This document shows, in pieces, positions 18,113 to 29,000 of a stretch of 64,000 nt of DNA. The stretch spans positions 271,913 to 335,912 of the forward strand of contig NZ_JACAIS010000002.1 of the NCBI RefSeq assembly GCF_030325625.1. The letters run 5' to 3'. The stretch comes from Sphingobacterium sp. N143 (GTDB lineage Bacteria > Bacteroidota > Bacteroidia > Sphingobacteriales > Sphingobacteriaceae). The notes under the pieces were generated by a model. That model was not told the origin of the DNA. It saw only the letters and a list, made by a program, of their open reading frames with translations, and made no database searches. A program made the translations under genes and the position numbers. Numbering within the stretch: position 1 is the first letter of the stretch; every line of letters begins with the position of its first letter.

Positions 18113-19744
18113 TTATTTTGACGCCAATTGATTCAGGTAAATCTCGATATTAGCATAGCCTGAGGCAGTAATCTTTGCGGAATCGCTCGGATCGTTTGGA
18201 TTTAACCCCATCTGTTTTTCAACATCATCAGGGATACCGTCATTATCGGAATCCTTGTAAGGTTTACCCTTGTAAACAGGATATCCGCCCACTTGGGAAA
18301 TATCGGTGATGATCCCAATTTTATAAGAATCTTTAGATAACCTTCTATGTTCGAAATCTTTTTCAGGCAACTTCACATTGCTCAATAGCTTGACAGGCTT
18401 ACCATTTTTGACATCGGCAATCACCCGTGTATCTACTGGATCCCTTTTCGGCAATGTCGCCCCGGCATGTTCAAGCACAAAGCCATAGGTTTCCTGCGCA
18501 GTCATCACCGGGAAATTCGCATGCGGAAAAGGTTCTTTCACACTCATCGCGGCAAAGTAAGGTTGTGCTTCATTGAAAGTCATTGCATCCCCCTTTTTGT
18601 TCTCTAATTGTATCCCACCATCCCAGTTATTCGCAGTGACCTTCGTGTTGCCCTCCACAATATTTCCTTTTACATGAGCACGGCCAAAAACTACATAAGG
18701 CAATTTGCTTCTTCCCGACTCCGGTTTTAAAATGCGGTAGCTGACTGGCTGATCCAAAGGCGTTGCAGGTCCAGGTTTAAAATAATTGTTCACAATATTA
18801 TAAGTAGCCTGATAATCACCGCCATCAATCGAACGGTGCACCCAGTTGTAAACCACGTTGTTAAAGAAATTAAACAATCCATTCCAGCCAATGGAAGGGT
18901 TTCGTGCGGCATTATTTGCCCAAAGATTGCGCATAAATGTACAGTTCTCTCCGCCCAAAGTACTTCCAAAAGCATGGTTCCAAGTGTCTAAAGCTTCAGA
19001 GAAAATAGAATTTTGGATGGTTATGTTCACTGTCCCTCGTTTTTCCTCTGCTTTTCCCGTACTGTCATTATACATATGACGGTACATGGACATATTTTCA
19101 TCCAGTCCCCAGCTTGCGGAAACATGGTCGATCATAATATTTCCCACCGGGTTTCCACCAATGGCATCATCTCTCCGACCGACATAGGTTTCACCACGTC
19201 TAAAACGCATATGCCGAATCAAAACATCGTGTGTATTCAACCATACCGATTCGCCAGCCACACATATACCATCGCCAGGAGCTGATTGGCCTTCAATACT
19301 GATGTAAGGAGCACGAATAATCAAAGGCGTTTTTAATCTAATAATACCGGAGACATTGAACACGATAATACGGGGACCACCCTTTTCACAAGCTTCCCGC
19401 AAGGTACCCGGACCGTTATCTTCCAAACTGGTCACAACGTAAACCTTACCACCACGCCCGCCGAACGTAAACTTGCCACCGCCTTCCGCTTCTGGGAAGG
19501 CTGGGATAGTCGCTTGCGGTAAATCGGTCGGCCGACCGGCCCAAGGAATATAAGGCTTGCCCTGTTTGGCATATTCTTCTATGACAGGTAGAGCCTTTTG
19601 CCAAGCTTCATCCGATTGTTTGGTCGCTTTGCGCATTAGCTCATCTGTATTCTTCTTGACATCTTCTGGAATTTTGGGATACTGACAAAATGCGATTGAT
19701 GTAATAAGACTCAACAATGCTGTCAGCGTTATTTTTTGTAACAT
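18113..19744 (-). CDS. PL1-type pectate lyase (copy 2)
   Basis: This 543-residue paralog of the protein at 16362-17993 has a signal peptide (1-20, IAFCQ), a helical lead with IPWAGRPTDLPQA, and the same beta-helix blocks: FPEAEGGGKFTFGGRGGKVYVV, GPGTLREAC, GDGICVAGE, GRRDDAIGGNPVGNIMIDHVSASWG. The Ca-binding DSDNDGIPDDVEKQMGL loop near the C-terminus is also kept. It is the first enzyme gene after susD and is separated from it by a terminator-like hairpin, so its expression may be lower than that of susCD. Two lyases in tandem suggest different preferences for chain length or methyl-esterification; that is inference. Family assignment is secure. Confidence 0.92.
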   Translation of the reverse strand: MLQKITLTALLSLITSIAFCQYPKIPEDVKKNTDELMRKATKQSDEAWQKALPVIEEYAKQGKPYIPWAGRPTDLPQATIPAFPEAEGGGKFTFGGRGGKVYVVTSLEDNGPGTLREACEKGGPRIIVFNVSGIIRLKTPLIIRAPYISIEGQSAPGDGICVAGESVWLNTHDVLIRHMRFRRGETYVGRRDDAIGGNPVGNIMIDHVSASWGLDENMSMYRHMYNDSTGKAEEKRGTVNITIQNSIFSEALDTWNHAFGSTLGGENCTFMRNLWANNAARNPSIGWNGLFNFFNNVVYNWVHRSIDGGDYQATYNIVNNYFKPGPATPLDQPVSYRILKPESGRSKLPYVVFGRAHVKGNIVEGNTKVTANNWDGGIQLENKKGDAMTFNEAQPYFAAMSVKEPFPHANFPVMTAQETYGFVLEHAGATLPKRDPVDTRVIADVKNGKPVKLLSNVKLPEKDFEHRRLSKDSYKIGIITDISQVGGYPVYKGKPYKDSDNDGIPDDVEKQMGLNPNDPSDSAKITASGYANIEIYLNQLASK

Positions 19745-19832
19745 GTTTATCTAGTTAGTAGGATTTATAATTTCTAATTCGAATATATGTCAATTATACA
19801 TTTATTTAAAGCAATGTATGTCACAATTAACA

Positions 19833-19860
19833 TACAAAGGGCCTTTTAGGCCCATTTGTA
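19833..19860 (-). terminator. Hairpin after susD, probable partial terminator
   Basis: Directly after the susD stop on the minus strand the RNA would read TACAAAT-GGGCC-TAAAA-GGCCC-TTTGTA: an 11-base stem with one bulge and a 5-base loop, GC-rich at its core and followed by TTTGTATG rather than a long T run. A leaky terminator or processing site here would let susCD be expressed above the downstream enzymes. Confidence 0.6.
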
Positions 19861-19862
19861 TC

Positions 19863-21893
19863 TTATTTTAAAGGGTCAAAAGTTCCGGCTCCATTCATGC
19901 TATCCCAACCTATGGTTTGTTGCAAATACGGAGATGTACTCAATACGGACTGGTTAAATCCAAAGAAGTAATATTCTGGGTACCATTTAAATTTCCATGT
20001 AGGTGTGGCATTTGTACGGTCTAGGTCATCCCGCTCGGTCACCACAAAGTAGTTATCATACAGATAGTCCAAGTATTGCTCTTGATTTTCAATTCCGGCA
20101 GGAAATGTTGCCGGTTCCCTTTCCACAATTGGAGCCGTTGCTCCATCCTTTAATAAGGGATCACTTTTGCCAACGTATTCTTCTCCATTCACTTTCAGCG
20201 TGATCAATAAACCTGTACGCCGGGTACCGTTTAGTGGTTTAACACCAATCCGCTGGGCTGTTGCCGAATTTTCTTCAAACAATTTCCAACGTCTCAAATC
20301 AAAGAAGCGTTTCCCTTCATAGGCAAACTCGATCTTTCTTTCATTGATAATGGCACCAAATAATTTATCTCTATCGCCCATTACCCCACTGAGTCCATAG
20401 GAACCATCTTTATTCTCAATTCCGGCCCGTGCACGAATTTTCATAATACCTTCCAGCCCTTCCTGAAGTTTATCTGCTCCAATAGCAGATTCTGCAAGAT
20501 TCAGCACAACTTCGGCAAAACGCATTTCAATAAAGTCAGTCCCACTTTGTTGGAAACCTGAAGCAACACCATAGGTATTTGATGCATTTGGATCAGAACC
20601 TTTCTTTAGATATATGCCACTGCTATTGGCACCTTTAGTCTCAGTTGTTGTGTAACTTGCTGTAGCTTCCTTCTTCCAATAGTAGGTCCATTGACGATAA
20701 CCGGTAGCCCCATTGTAAGGGAATAAAGCGCCATTATACACAAATGTTTTGGCAAAACGTGGATCTCTATTTTTATAAAATTTATTCGGACTATAGGCAT
20801 AGGTCGAAGTCGGATCGTCTATACTCTTCCCGTCGAGCATTGGAAATGCGTCCAAGATCTGTTTGGTCGGTGAAATGGAACCACCCCCGAAAATATCCCT
20901 TGGGCGAATAGCTTGTTCCCAGCCGTTATTTTTAGCCATATTAGACCCATTGGTCACATTATTAAAACCATAGACCAGTACTGCTTCTGGATTGTTCACC
21001 TCCTTCATCCAGATATCACCCCAGGCTTTTCCATTTGCTGTGCCACCGACCTCAAATAATCCGGAGCCATTTTGCTCCAGCAACTGTTTTGCTTCCAAAT
21101 TCGCATTATAGGCTGCAAGCCAACGCTCACGGGAATCATTCGGATTAAACTGTGGACTTGCATAGGTAAGCAGCACACGTCCTTTTAACGCCGCAGCGGC
21201 ACCACTGGTAATCCTGCCCCAATTGGAATCATCCCACTTCCCTGGCAGTAAACTTTTGGCAAGATCCAGATCTTTTACGATCTGATCAATACATTCCGAA
21301 GTTTTACTTCTTGGAATTGAATTCGCTTCGTTCTCAGCCATCGTCGGATTTTGTGGTTCAAGCACTAAAGGAACCCCGCCATACATACGGACTAGGTCAA
21401 AATATTGAAAGGCACGCCAGAAGTACATTTGTCCTTTCAATTTATTCCGCGTTTCTTCGGCTATACCATATTTATCAATCTCACTCAAAAAGAGGTTAAT
21501 CTCCCGCATTCTTGTCCAAACATTATTGGCGATGCTCGCGCTCATACGCTGTCCAAAATACTTGTTCGCATGGTTATTCACATAGGAAATTGCTGCCCAT
21601 TCTTTATTGTAATCCGTTTCACCGGCCAGCTCATCTGTTGTCTGTGTAAACGTTGTGTTATACCCCCCATTTTCAGAGGCATTTTGTGTCACAACAAATG
21701 ACTGCGCATTCGCTGCCGGCAAAAACATACCATACACATAATCCACATAAGACTGCGCCAGTACAGGGTCTTTGAATACTTCTTCATTTACAGCAGTTAA
21801 ATCCCTTTTTTCTTCCAAAAAGTCATCTTTGCAAGATTGCCCTGTTAACAACAGGCTCAACAGTATAATATTTAAAATCGTTATCTTTTTCAT
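19863..21893 (-). CDS. SusD/RagB-family outer-membrane glycan-binding lipoprotein
   Basis: The ATG at 21893 (MKKITILNIILLSLLLTGQSCKDD) gives a lipoprotein with lipidated Cys21; the longer frame to 21911 begins with TTG and is unlikely. The mature protein has the SusD pattern: a DFLEEKRDLTAVNEEVFKDP start, TPR-like helices (TRNKLKGQMYFWRAFQYFDLVRMYGGVPLV, the RAFxYFxLVRxYGxVPLV block), GAAAALKGRVLLTYASPQ, and the C-terminal ERKIEFAYEGKRFFDLRRW block. About 676 residues is at the long end for the family. Together with the SusC next to it, it forms the surface complex that binds and imports oligosaccharides, here probably galacturonan-derived. Confidence 0.95.
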   Translation of the reverse strand: MKKITILNIILLSLLLTGQSCKDDFLEEKRDLTAVNEEVFKDPVLAQSYVDYVYGMFLPAANAQSFVVTQNASENGGYNTTFTQTTDELAGETDYNKEWAAISYVNNHANKYFGQRMSASIANNVWTRMREINLFLSEIDKYGIAEETRNKLKGQMYFWRAFQYFDLVRMYGGVPLVLEPQNPTMAENEANSIPRSKTSECIDQIVKDLDLAKSLLPGKWDDSNWGRITSGAAAALKGRVLLTYASPQFNPNDSRERWLAAYNANLEAKQLLEQNGSGLFEVGGTANGKAWGDIWMKEVNNPEAVLVYGFNNVTNGSNMAKNNGWEQAIRPRDIFGGGSISPTKQILDAFPMLDGKSIDDPTSTYAYSPNKFYKNRDPRFAKTFVYNGALFPYNGATGYRQWTYYWKKEATASYTTTETKGANSSGIYLKKGSDPNASNTYGVASGFQQSGTDFIEMRFAEVVLNLAESAIGADKLQEGLEGIMKIRARAGIENKDGSYGLSGVMGDRDKLFGAIINERKIEFAYEGKRFFDLRRWKLFEENSATAQRIGVKPLNGTRRTGLLITLKVNGEEYVGKSDPLLKDGATAPIVEREPATFPAGIENQEQYLDYLYDNYFVVTERDDLDRTNATPTWKFKWYPEYYFFGFNQSVLSTSPYLQQTIGWDSMNGAGTFDPLK

Positions 21894-21954
21894 CCTTTTA
21901 TTTTTTATCAATGGTATCCGATCAGGTTTATTTATCCTACTTGATCTGATGGTC

Positions 21955-24900
21955 CTATAATGTCAAATTAATACCAAAAGAATATGTTCTCAAACTTGGA
22001 TAAGCATTCCACGCTGACCCATTGCCATCTTTATAACTATATGGATTATATAAACTCATTGGGTTCATTGCACTGACATAGGCCCGGGCATTGGAGATCT
22101 TCAAGTATTGGATAAATCTGTCCGGCAGTTTGTACCCAATATTAAAACTGGTCATGCGCATGCGAAAGGCTGAAACAGTCCAAAAGTTAGATCTAACATT
22201 ATAGATGTCCGACCAGTTGGGATTGGGCATGGTTCCTGTTGGATTAAGCTCAGGGTCATAGATATCTCCCCAAATAACAGGTAGATTGGTATAAGTTCTG
22301 GAGATATCATTATTCAGTTTGTCACGATCATTAATATCAGCATATCCACCAAATGAACCGGCAATTACAGCCTCTGCGGTGATGCCTTTGTAGCCCAGTT
22401 TAAAGGTCATACCAAATCCATAATGATTGTCGCTCTTCTTCGCCAATTGAATTTGATCATTCTCATTGATGATACCATCTGGTGCGCCAAATGTACCATC
22501 TCCCTGTAGTGCACCTCGTACATCTTGATAGTATAGCATACCGGGTCTAAGGTCCTCCGCCTTGGTACCAAAAACTTCTGTAATGTTGTATTTACCGACA
22601 TAGTTATCGATATCCTGCTGGGATTTAAACATACCGAGATAGTCATATCCCCACACCCCATTGTCGGAAGAAGCTCCAGGCTGGGCATTCCAAGGATATA
22701 AGACATCAGTATCGTTAAAATTCATCTGGATGACCTTATTATCACCCCAGGAGAAACGCGAACTTACTCCGTAACTAAAATCATTGATTTTATCCTGCCA
22801 ACCCAAACCTAATTCAATACCTGTAGTATTTACCTTACCAAAGTTTTCTCCGGCCACCGATCCACCAACTGTTATGGCAATATTGCCAGTCCGCTCAATG
22901 ATAATACCAGAACCTTTGGTATAATAACCTTCTATTGTAGCGGACAAACGATTATTTAAAAAACGTGCGTCTATACCAAGGTTATTTTTATATTCGTCAC
23001 TCCAGGATGTCGCGCGGTTAGCTGTCTTTTCCATCCTCATGCCCGTGGTGGAATTACCATTTCCGCCAAAAACAGCTCCCTTTCCAACTTGGAAAGTGTA
23101 ACGCTGACGCCATGCCCATGGAGTGAAATCATCGCGGCCCATTTTACCATGTGAAAAGCGAAGCTTTAAATAGTCCACTCCTTTCACTTTAAAGAAATCT
23201 TCTTCACTGATTACCCAGCCTGCCGAAATATTATAGAATTTACCCCAGTAGTTTTCAGGAGCGAACTTGGTCGAGGCATCCGAGCGGAACAAAACTTCCG
23301 CAAGATATTTTTCACCATAACGGTAATTTAACCGCCCAAGATAACTTAAGGTTCCAGATTCATGCGCAGCCGTACGGGCATCAATCTCACCAAAGGCTGT
23401 GCTGAATTGCCCATTGGTTTGCTCAATAGGATCTTCTTTCCAAACATCCTCCTGAGAACTTTTGGCCTCGGCTTTTTCTACAGAGAATAATCCGGAGAAA
23501 TTATGATTTTTCCATTGCTTATCGTAAAGAGCCGTAAAGTTCAGCTGATAATTATTGCCATTGGAGTTGGAGAAATAAACGCGGTTACCATTCTTAAAGA
23601 CCGATGGTTCTGGATTGGTGGCGCCATCGTAAATATGTTGATTTTCGCCCAAGCGGGCAAATTCGTAAGTCTTATATTTGGTTCCCACCTGTGTTCCACG
23701 ACCATTCATCAAGTTTTTATTATAAGACATCCGCAAGGTCAAGCCCTTTAGCCAAGGAGCCTGATACTCCCCATTTAAGTTGACGGTAAACTGCCTGTTG
23801 TCACTTGTGGCCAAATTGCCCAGTCGTTGCAGTTCGAAATAATGATACGCGGAAAGATCTTCTGAACGTCCTGGTAAACGAACAGGTAAGCCATCTACAA
23901 ATGCGGGAATATAGGGCGAAGCCAACAACAGGTTCTTATAATCGTTTTCCTCATTTTCACCACCGATCTTATTAAAGGTTTTTTGCATATCTGCAGTATT
24001 CCCCGATACCTGTAAACCTACTTTAAAATTACTCGCCACCTTGATATCACTTCCCGCTCTAAAATTCCAGCGATCATAATTCAATGTACCTAAATTTCCA
24101 TCCTGTTTATTATAAGCAATATTAGCGAAATAGGTAGCCACCTCTGTACCCCCTGAAACGTTCAGCGAATGACGGGTCAGATAACTTGACTTCCATGCAT
24201 CCTCCAACCAATCGTATGAATGGTTTTTAAAATGGTCCAGTTCATCCTGGGAAAATATCCGATTGGCATAACTGGCATCGTCGGGTTTTACATTAGCTCC
24301 ATTCGGGCCGTTCATAATGTTATAATACATACCATACTGGTATGCATTCATCATTTTTGTACGGTATGCTTCATCATTAATTGCATAAGAACCATTATAG
24401 CTGATCTTGGGCGTGCCCACTTTTCCTTTTTTGGTTGTTACCAAAACCACACCATTTGCACCTTTCACACCATATACTGCAGCAGCACCATCTTTCAAAA
24501 TAGAAATGCTTTCGATTTCCGATGGGTCTAAATTATTAAATAAGGTTACATCAGGCTGGTTTTGGCCATTCACCTGAATCACACCATCAATAACATACAA
24601 GGGATCGGATGAGCCAACATCCTTGCCGTAATTCAACGGTTGTCTGACGGTTAAATTCGCTTTAGAACCTGGTCTTGCCAGTCCCCCACTGACACCAACG
24701 CCTAATAATCTACCAGCTAAGGCTGCCCCGATGTTTGTTGTCGGCAGTTCTTCAATTTCCTCCGCTTTAATATCCACTACAGCGCCTGTCAGGTGGGCCT
24801 TTTTCTGGGTGGTATACCCAACCGCAACCACTTCATCCAGCTCGCGGTTTTCGGCTTCCATCCGTATATTCAATACGCTCTGATTTCCTGCCGGAACCTC

Positions 24901-25209
24901 AAGTCTTTTATAACCGACGTAATTCACGACCAAAATCTCATTTCCAACAGGTAGATTTAATCGAAAGGTACCATCTTTATCCGTTGAAGTTGCCGTACTT
25001 GTCCCTTTAATGGAAATAGTCACTCCGGCCAAGGGTTTTCCATTTTGATCAACTACCTTTCCCGTTACATTCTTGAAAAAAAGTAGATTGAGTTCACTTG
25101 AGTTAGCACCATAGCTGAAGGAGGGAATTGTTCCTCCCGCTATGATTCCAAAGGCCAGCAGCTTAGCCAACCTTATCGAAGATTTCTTTGGGAATATAAA
25201 GTGATTCAT
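21955..25209 (-). CDS. SusC/RagA-family TonB-dependent outer-membrane transporter
   Basis: At 1084 residues this is a full-length SusC-like transporter. The signal region is followed by a carboxypeptidase-D-like domain (about 48-118: VTGKVVDQNGKPLAGVTISIKGT to NYVGYKRLEV), the TonB-box region (ELDEVVAVGYTTQ), the plug (about 140-260, DPLYVIDGV, SISILKDGAAAVYGVKGANGVVLVTTKKG) and a 22-strand barrel ending in an aromatic strand (YSFGINLTL). There is no FecR-type STN domain, so it is not itself an ECF-sigma signalling receptor. It lies 18 bases after a DUF3826 gene and about 60 bases before susD. It imports oligosaccharides across the outer membrane using TonB energy. Confidence 0.96.
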   Translation of the reverse strand: MNHFIFPKKSSIRLAKLLAFGIIAGGTIPSFSYGANSSELNLLFFKNVTGKVVDQNGKPLAGVTISIKGTSTATSTDKDGTFRLNLPVGNEILVVNYVGYKRLEVPAGNQSVLNIRMEAENRELDEVVAVGYTTQKKAHLTGAVVDIKAEEIEELPTTNIGAALAGRLLGVGVSGGLARPGSKANLTVRQPLNYGKDVGSSDPLYVIDGVIQVNGQNQPDVTLFNNLDPSEIESISILKDGAAAVYGVKGANGVVLVTTKKGKVGTPKISYNGSYAINDEAYRTKMMNAYQYGMYYNIMNGPNGANVKPDDASYANRIFSQDELDHFKNHSYDWLEDAWKSSYLTRHSLNVSGGTEVATYFANIAYNKQDGNLGTLNYDRWNFRAGSDIKVASNFKVGLQVSGNTADMQKTFNKIGGENEENDYKNLLLASPYIPAFVDGLPVRLPGRSEDLSAYHYFELQRLGNLATSDNRQFTVNLNGEYQAPWLKGLTLRMSYNKNLMNGRGTQVGTKYKTYEFARLGENQHIYDGATNPEPSVFKNGNRVYFSNSNGNNYQLNFTALYDKQWKNHNFSGLFSVEKAEAKSSQEDVWKEDPIEQTNGQFSTAFGEIDARTAAHESGTLSYLGRLNYRYGEKYLAEVLFRSDASTKFAPENYWGKFYNISAGWVISEEDFFKVKGVDYLKLRFSHGKMGRDDFTPWAWRQRYTFQVGKGAVFGGNGNSTTGMRMEKTANRATSWSDEYKNNLGIDARFLNNRLSATIEGYYTKGSGIIIERTGNIAITVGGSVAGENFGKVNTTGIELGLGWQDKINDFSYGVSSRFSWGDNKVIQMNFNDTDVLYPWNAQPGASSDNGVWGYDYLGMFKSQQDIDNYVGKYNITEVFGTKAEDLRPGMLYYQDVRGALQGDGTFGAPDGIINENDQIQLAKKSDNHYGFGMTFKLGYKGITAEAVIAGSFGGYADINDRDKLNNDISRTYTNLPVIWGDIYDPELNPTGTMPNPNWSDIYNVRSNFWTVSAFRMRMTSFNIGYKLPDRFIQYLKISNARAYVSAMNPMSLYNPYSYKDGNGSAWNAYPSLRTYSFGINLTL

Positions 25210-25227
25210 AATTTGGGTATATTATAT

Positions 25228-25851
25228 TTATTGGTTTGTTTTTTTGAGTCGTTCGGCCCACTTGTCTCCTTCTTCTTTTAGGTTATAACCGTGGGAGGCT
25301 AAGTAATTATTGATCTTTCCTTTGTATTTGCCGAACCAGGCATGTTTTTTCTCCGAAGATTCAGCCTGCATAGCAAGATCACGTGCTTCATATAACAAAC
25401 TATCAATTGTATGTACTTCTTCTTTTGTGAGCCGAGGTATCATATCCTGATAAGCCTTCACCGTATTGGGGTATACATTATAGGTCATACCATTCTTAAT
25501 GCCTTCCACTTGTTGGTCTGATAAAACCTCTTTTAGATTTTTTATAAAATATTGGTTTAAATTCGTAGTCTCACGGAGTGTTTCCTGTATAATCTGCTCC
25601 TTTAAACTTTTATCCGTATTATCCTTGATTTTTAGATCCCTTAGCATGTAACATGCGTTTAAAAGAAAATACTGATCACGGATCATATGAACAGCGCGTT
25701 CCTGTTTCGCTTGATCCTGTAGCCCTAATTTTGCCACAATTTTTACCGATCGGTCGGTAATAGTTTTCCAATAGGTATCATCAACTTGACTAAATGTCAT
25801 TGATACACTTAAAAATAAAAATGTAAATAATGTAAATCGTTTCATAGGCAT
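25228..25851 (-). CDS. DUF3826 family secreted protein, first gene of the susCD segment
   Basis: This 207-residue protein has a signal peptide (MPMKRFTLFTFLFLSVSMTFSQ; a second Met at 25845 serves equally) and a helical domain matching the DUF3826 protein at 1123-1779: QERAVHMIRDQYF, then YNVYPNTVKAYQDMIPRLT, then an EARDLAMQAE helix and a C-terminal NYLASHGY. It lies 18 bases before susC and follows a 168-base gap, so it opens the susCD segment. That place next to the transporter suggests an accessory role at the cell envelope in glycan capture or assembly, but nothing in the sequence shows a catalytic site. The family is of unknown function as far as I know. Confidence 0.8.
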   Translation of the reverse strand: MPMKRFTLFTFLFLSVSMTFSQVDDTYWKTITDRSVKIVAKLGLQDQAKQERAVHMIRDQYFLLNACYMLRDLKIKDNTDKSLKEQIIQETLRETTNLNQYFIKNLKEVLSDQQVEGIKNGMTYNVYPNTVKAYQDMIPRLTKEEVHTIDSLLYEARDLAMQAESSEKKHAWFGKYKGKINNYLASHGYNLKEEGDKWAERLKKTNQ

Positions 25852-25887
25852 GAAATGGTTTATCCCTTTTGATGGTTATTAAACATA

Positions 25888-25909
25888 AAATAAAGTTTTC
25901 ACTTTATTT
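25888..25909. repeat. Perfect 9-base inverted repeat in the gap upstream of the DUF3826-susCD segment
   Basis: AAATAAAGT at 25888-25896 and ACTTTATTT at 25901-25909 form a perfect inverted repeat with a 4-base loop, 37 bases before the DUF3826 start. It is AT-only apart from one G/C pair, so it could be an operator-like site or a weak 5' UTR hairpin. The surrounding 168-base gap (25852-26019) shows no exact TAnnTTTG promoter on the minus strand. Confidence 0.45.
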
Positions 25910-26019
25910 CTATTGCACAAAACTTTTAAATAATTGTCAAACTGACATGAAAAAGTTTTGCGTGTTCAATATAACTGAAAATTTTATGGACAACCGTCAT
26001 GCACTATCCTGACACGGTA

Positions 26020-29000
26020 TTATTTAACTTCTAAATTATCCAACATAACTCCCTTTGCATCAACAGCATAAAACTTAACATAATAAGTTCCGGCGTTGAT
26101 CATCGTTTTGGTATCAGCTAAAATATAGTTCCATTTCCCAGAGCGGGTAGGGGTCAACTGTACAGGGGTTTTGGGAATCAAAATTTGCTTATTCTTATCC
26201 AGTACTTCATAATATCCTTGGTGTACAATTTGAAATGGATTATGATATTTTATTGTAAGTGAATAAACATCTGCTGCACCAACTTGAAATTCCCAGGCAG
26301 TAAAGCCCGTACTGCTATCAAATGCCAGCCGTTTTTGTCCAGCAAAATCAACCTCGATCATATGGTCTTTCCATTTACTTAAAATGGCCTTGTAATTTTT
26401 AACCTCTTTCAGATCGTAAACGGGCAACAACCCACTTTGTTGCTGAAATGCCAGTACTGCTCCTTTGCTTTTAGACTTCACAATAAGCGCCTCATTTTTT
26501 TTCAATACTTTACGAAATACGCTAAGATAATTGCCATCACTCAGTTGGACACGCTCTTTCGTAGCTTCAAAGCCTTCCGGAATATCTTTTCCCAATAAAT
26601 ATACATTCGTTGGCTTTATAAAGCTCAATGTATAGGCCTTTCCAGCGGTCATCTCAAAATAATCTGAGCCAAACAACGAAGGTGGCAAGGAGAAAAATGT
26701 CGTTTTGCTCACTGCATTGGCAGGGAGCACGCTCCCCACATCTAGCCAGCTATGTAGCTTCACATCCAGGTTCTTTACATCCAGATTATAGTGGATCTGA
26801 TCGACTGATGCTGCTGAAGGTTTCTTTTTCGACGCAATAGCTATCGCTTGTATTACTGCTTGACCGGCATAAACACGGGGGAAATGAATCGCAATCTTGC
26901 CATTATCAACTTTAACAGGATAACTTTTTTTAAATGCCTGCTGGAATCCCGCTTGTTTATAAAGATCCAGCTGATGCTCGACAATGCGATTGTTGATGGC
27001 CACATCAAAGATTCGGTCACCTTCAGCTGGAATAAATTTACCATACCAAGGCTCTGCAAAGTAGAGCTCAACTAGATATTCCCCATTTGGAACATCAAAT
27101 TGATAAGCAAGTTCCCCCAATCCATACCGAAAAGTTTGAAAGAGCGGCCACGCTTGTGTTCCTTTAATAGGATCAAAAATCATACGTTGGCTGGCAAAGG
27201 TGGAATTCATCCCCTCAAAATTATCCGCCCAGGACCTGCTCCCCCATCCCGCTCTTGTGGTATAAGGCTGATCTGCTTTCCAATATCCCCCAAATTCATC
27301 CGTATAGTGGTCACCACCACAGTTGATACGATGCAAATAGTGATATCCGAGGCTTGGTTTTATCAGATCTGACGGTTGATACAGCCTGTTAAAGTGTGGA
27401 CTTTCTGGAAGATTTTGCAACACAACGGTGTCACGGGCCACGACCTTACCGCCTCTACGTCCTTCGACAAACAACACATTGTATTTGACCTCTACCTGAT
27501 CAAATTCGAAATGTCTGCCAAATCCAGGATGTTGCTTTTTCCCCAGCGATATAGACCCGATATCATTAAACAGCTCCACCTCCTCACAGTTTGAAAAGAT
27601 CCTGATATTACTTTTAGTTCCAGGTTGCAACCAACGATTGGGCCATGAATGCATCGCAATATAGGCTACAGGATACTCTTTTTTCCCGTAATGGGACAAG
27701 TACATATAAAAGGCATCTGTAGGCTCTCCCCAAGGTGTAAGTAACCCTTTATAGTTAACCGGACCAATCCGGTCGATCTCCCTATTGCCTTCTCCACCCT
27801 GCACACGACCTGGATTATCGTGGGAATTCCAAAGCCACAGGTAATGGCCAATGGTACTGTCCTTCACGGAATCTGCCAGCCGCAGCTTCGTTTGGAGAAT
27901 ATCCGCAAATCGTTCTTCATTGTAATTGTTCTCATTTGGAAGGTAAGGTGGTTCAGCATGTAAACCCAAGCTCCGCCATGCACCGTATTCCCCTACCAAC
28001 AATTGCTTTTTCAGATCTTCTCCATAGGTATTTTGATCTCCACCATAGGTTCCGGTCCAATTTTGGGGAACATCCCAGTCGGTTCCACTACCCCCATTGC
28101 AGGTGGTCACTAAACGTTGAACCGATGCTGTCGGATCTAAGTCACGGATCAATTCGGTACATTCCCGGGCGAAATCCTCGGGCAAAGTACTTTCATTCTC
28201 TAGTCCCCATAGAATTACCGAAGGGCTATTTCTCCGTTCACGTACCCATTCTGTTAGTAATTGCTTGAAATTTTCACGAAAGGCCGGCGTATCAAACCAG
28301 ATATGGGCAGCGAGCTGTGTCCATAATAGAATACCATTTTTATCCCAATACTGTTGATAGCGTAAATTATGAGGTTGATGTGCATCCCTAAACGAATTAA
28401 ACCCAAGCTGCTTTATTTGTCGAACACGTGCATCGATTTCTTCTTTTTCGAATGCATGAGATTGCCCCAATTTATGTTCATATTCTGCAATCCCATTTAT
28501 AAACAAGGGTTTTCCATTGATTAAAAGGCGTGGATCTCCGGATGGTTTTAGTCCTTTTGACCAACGTACGGCGCGAATACCATAAGCTGTTTCTACCTCA
28601 TCAACAAGCTGCTTACCGATTTTGATTTGGGTTTTGATGCGATAAAGGTAAGGAGAGTCTACGGACCACAATGTTGGCCGCACTAATAATAAATCATTCA
28701 ATGTGATTTTTTTGACTGAACGGCCTTGAATTTGGCCAGGTTGTGAAGATGTCACTATTGTACGGCCCTTTGCATCAAACACACGGGTAATGATATCAAC
28801 ATCTTTATGTTCCTGGCTTTTGTTGCTTACTTCAACAGTTTGATGAATGATTGCCTGTTTGCTGTCTGCGGTCTCATCATTCCAATAATGCTGACCAAAA
28901 GGTGTAATAGAGACTTCATTTTTGATCAATAAACTGACTGGTCGAAAGATACCCATTGGTTGTGATCCCTCAGAAAATCCCCTTTCCGTGGAGCAGCCGC

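Noticed and set aside
16362-19744. Two similar 543-codon genes considered as a recent duplication or mobile insertion
   Set aside because: The proteins differ throughout and no terminal repeats flank them, so this is an old paralog pair.
25852-26019. Separate promoter for the DUF3826-susCD segment
   Set aside because: No exact CAAAnnTA (minus-strand TAnnTTTG) element with a correctly spaced -33 was found; the nearest, CAAAACTT at 25918, has a mismatch and only 12 bases to the next CAAA.
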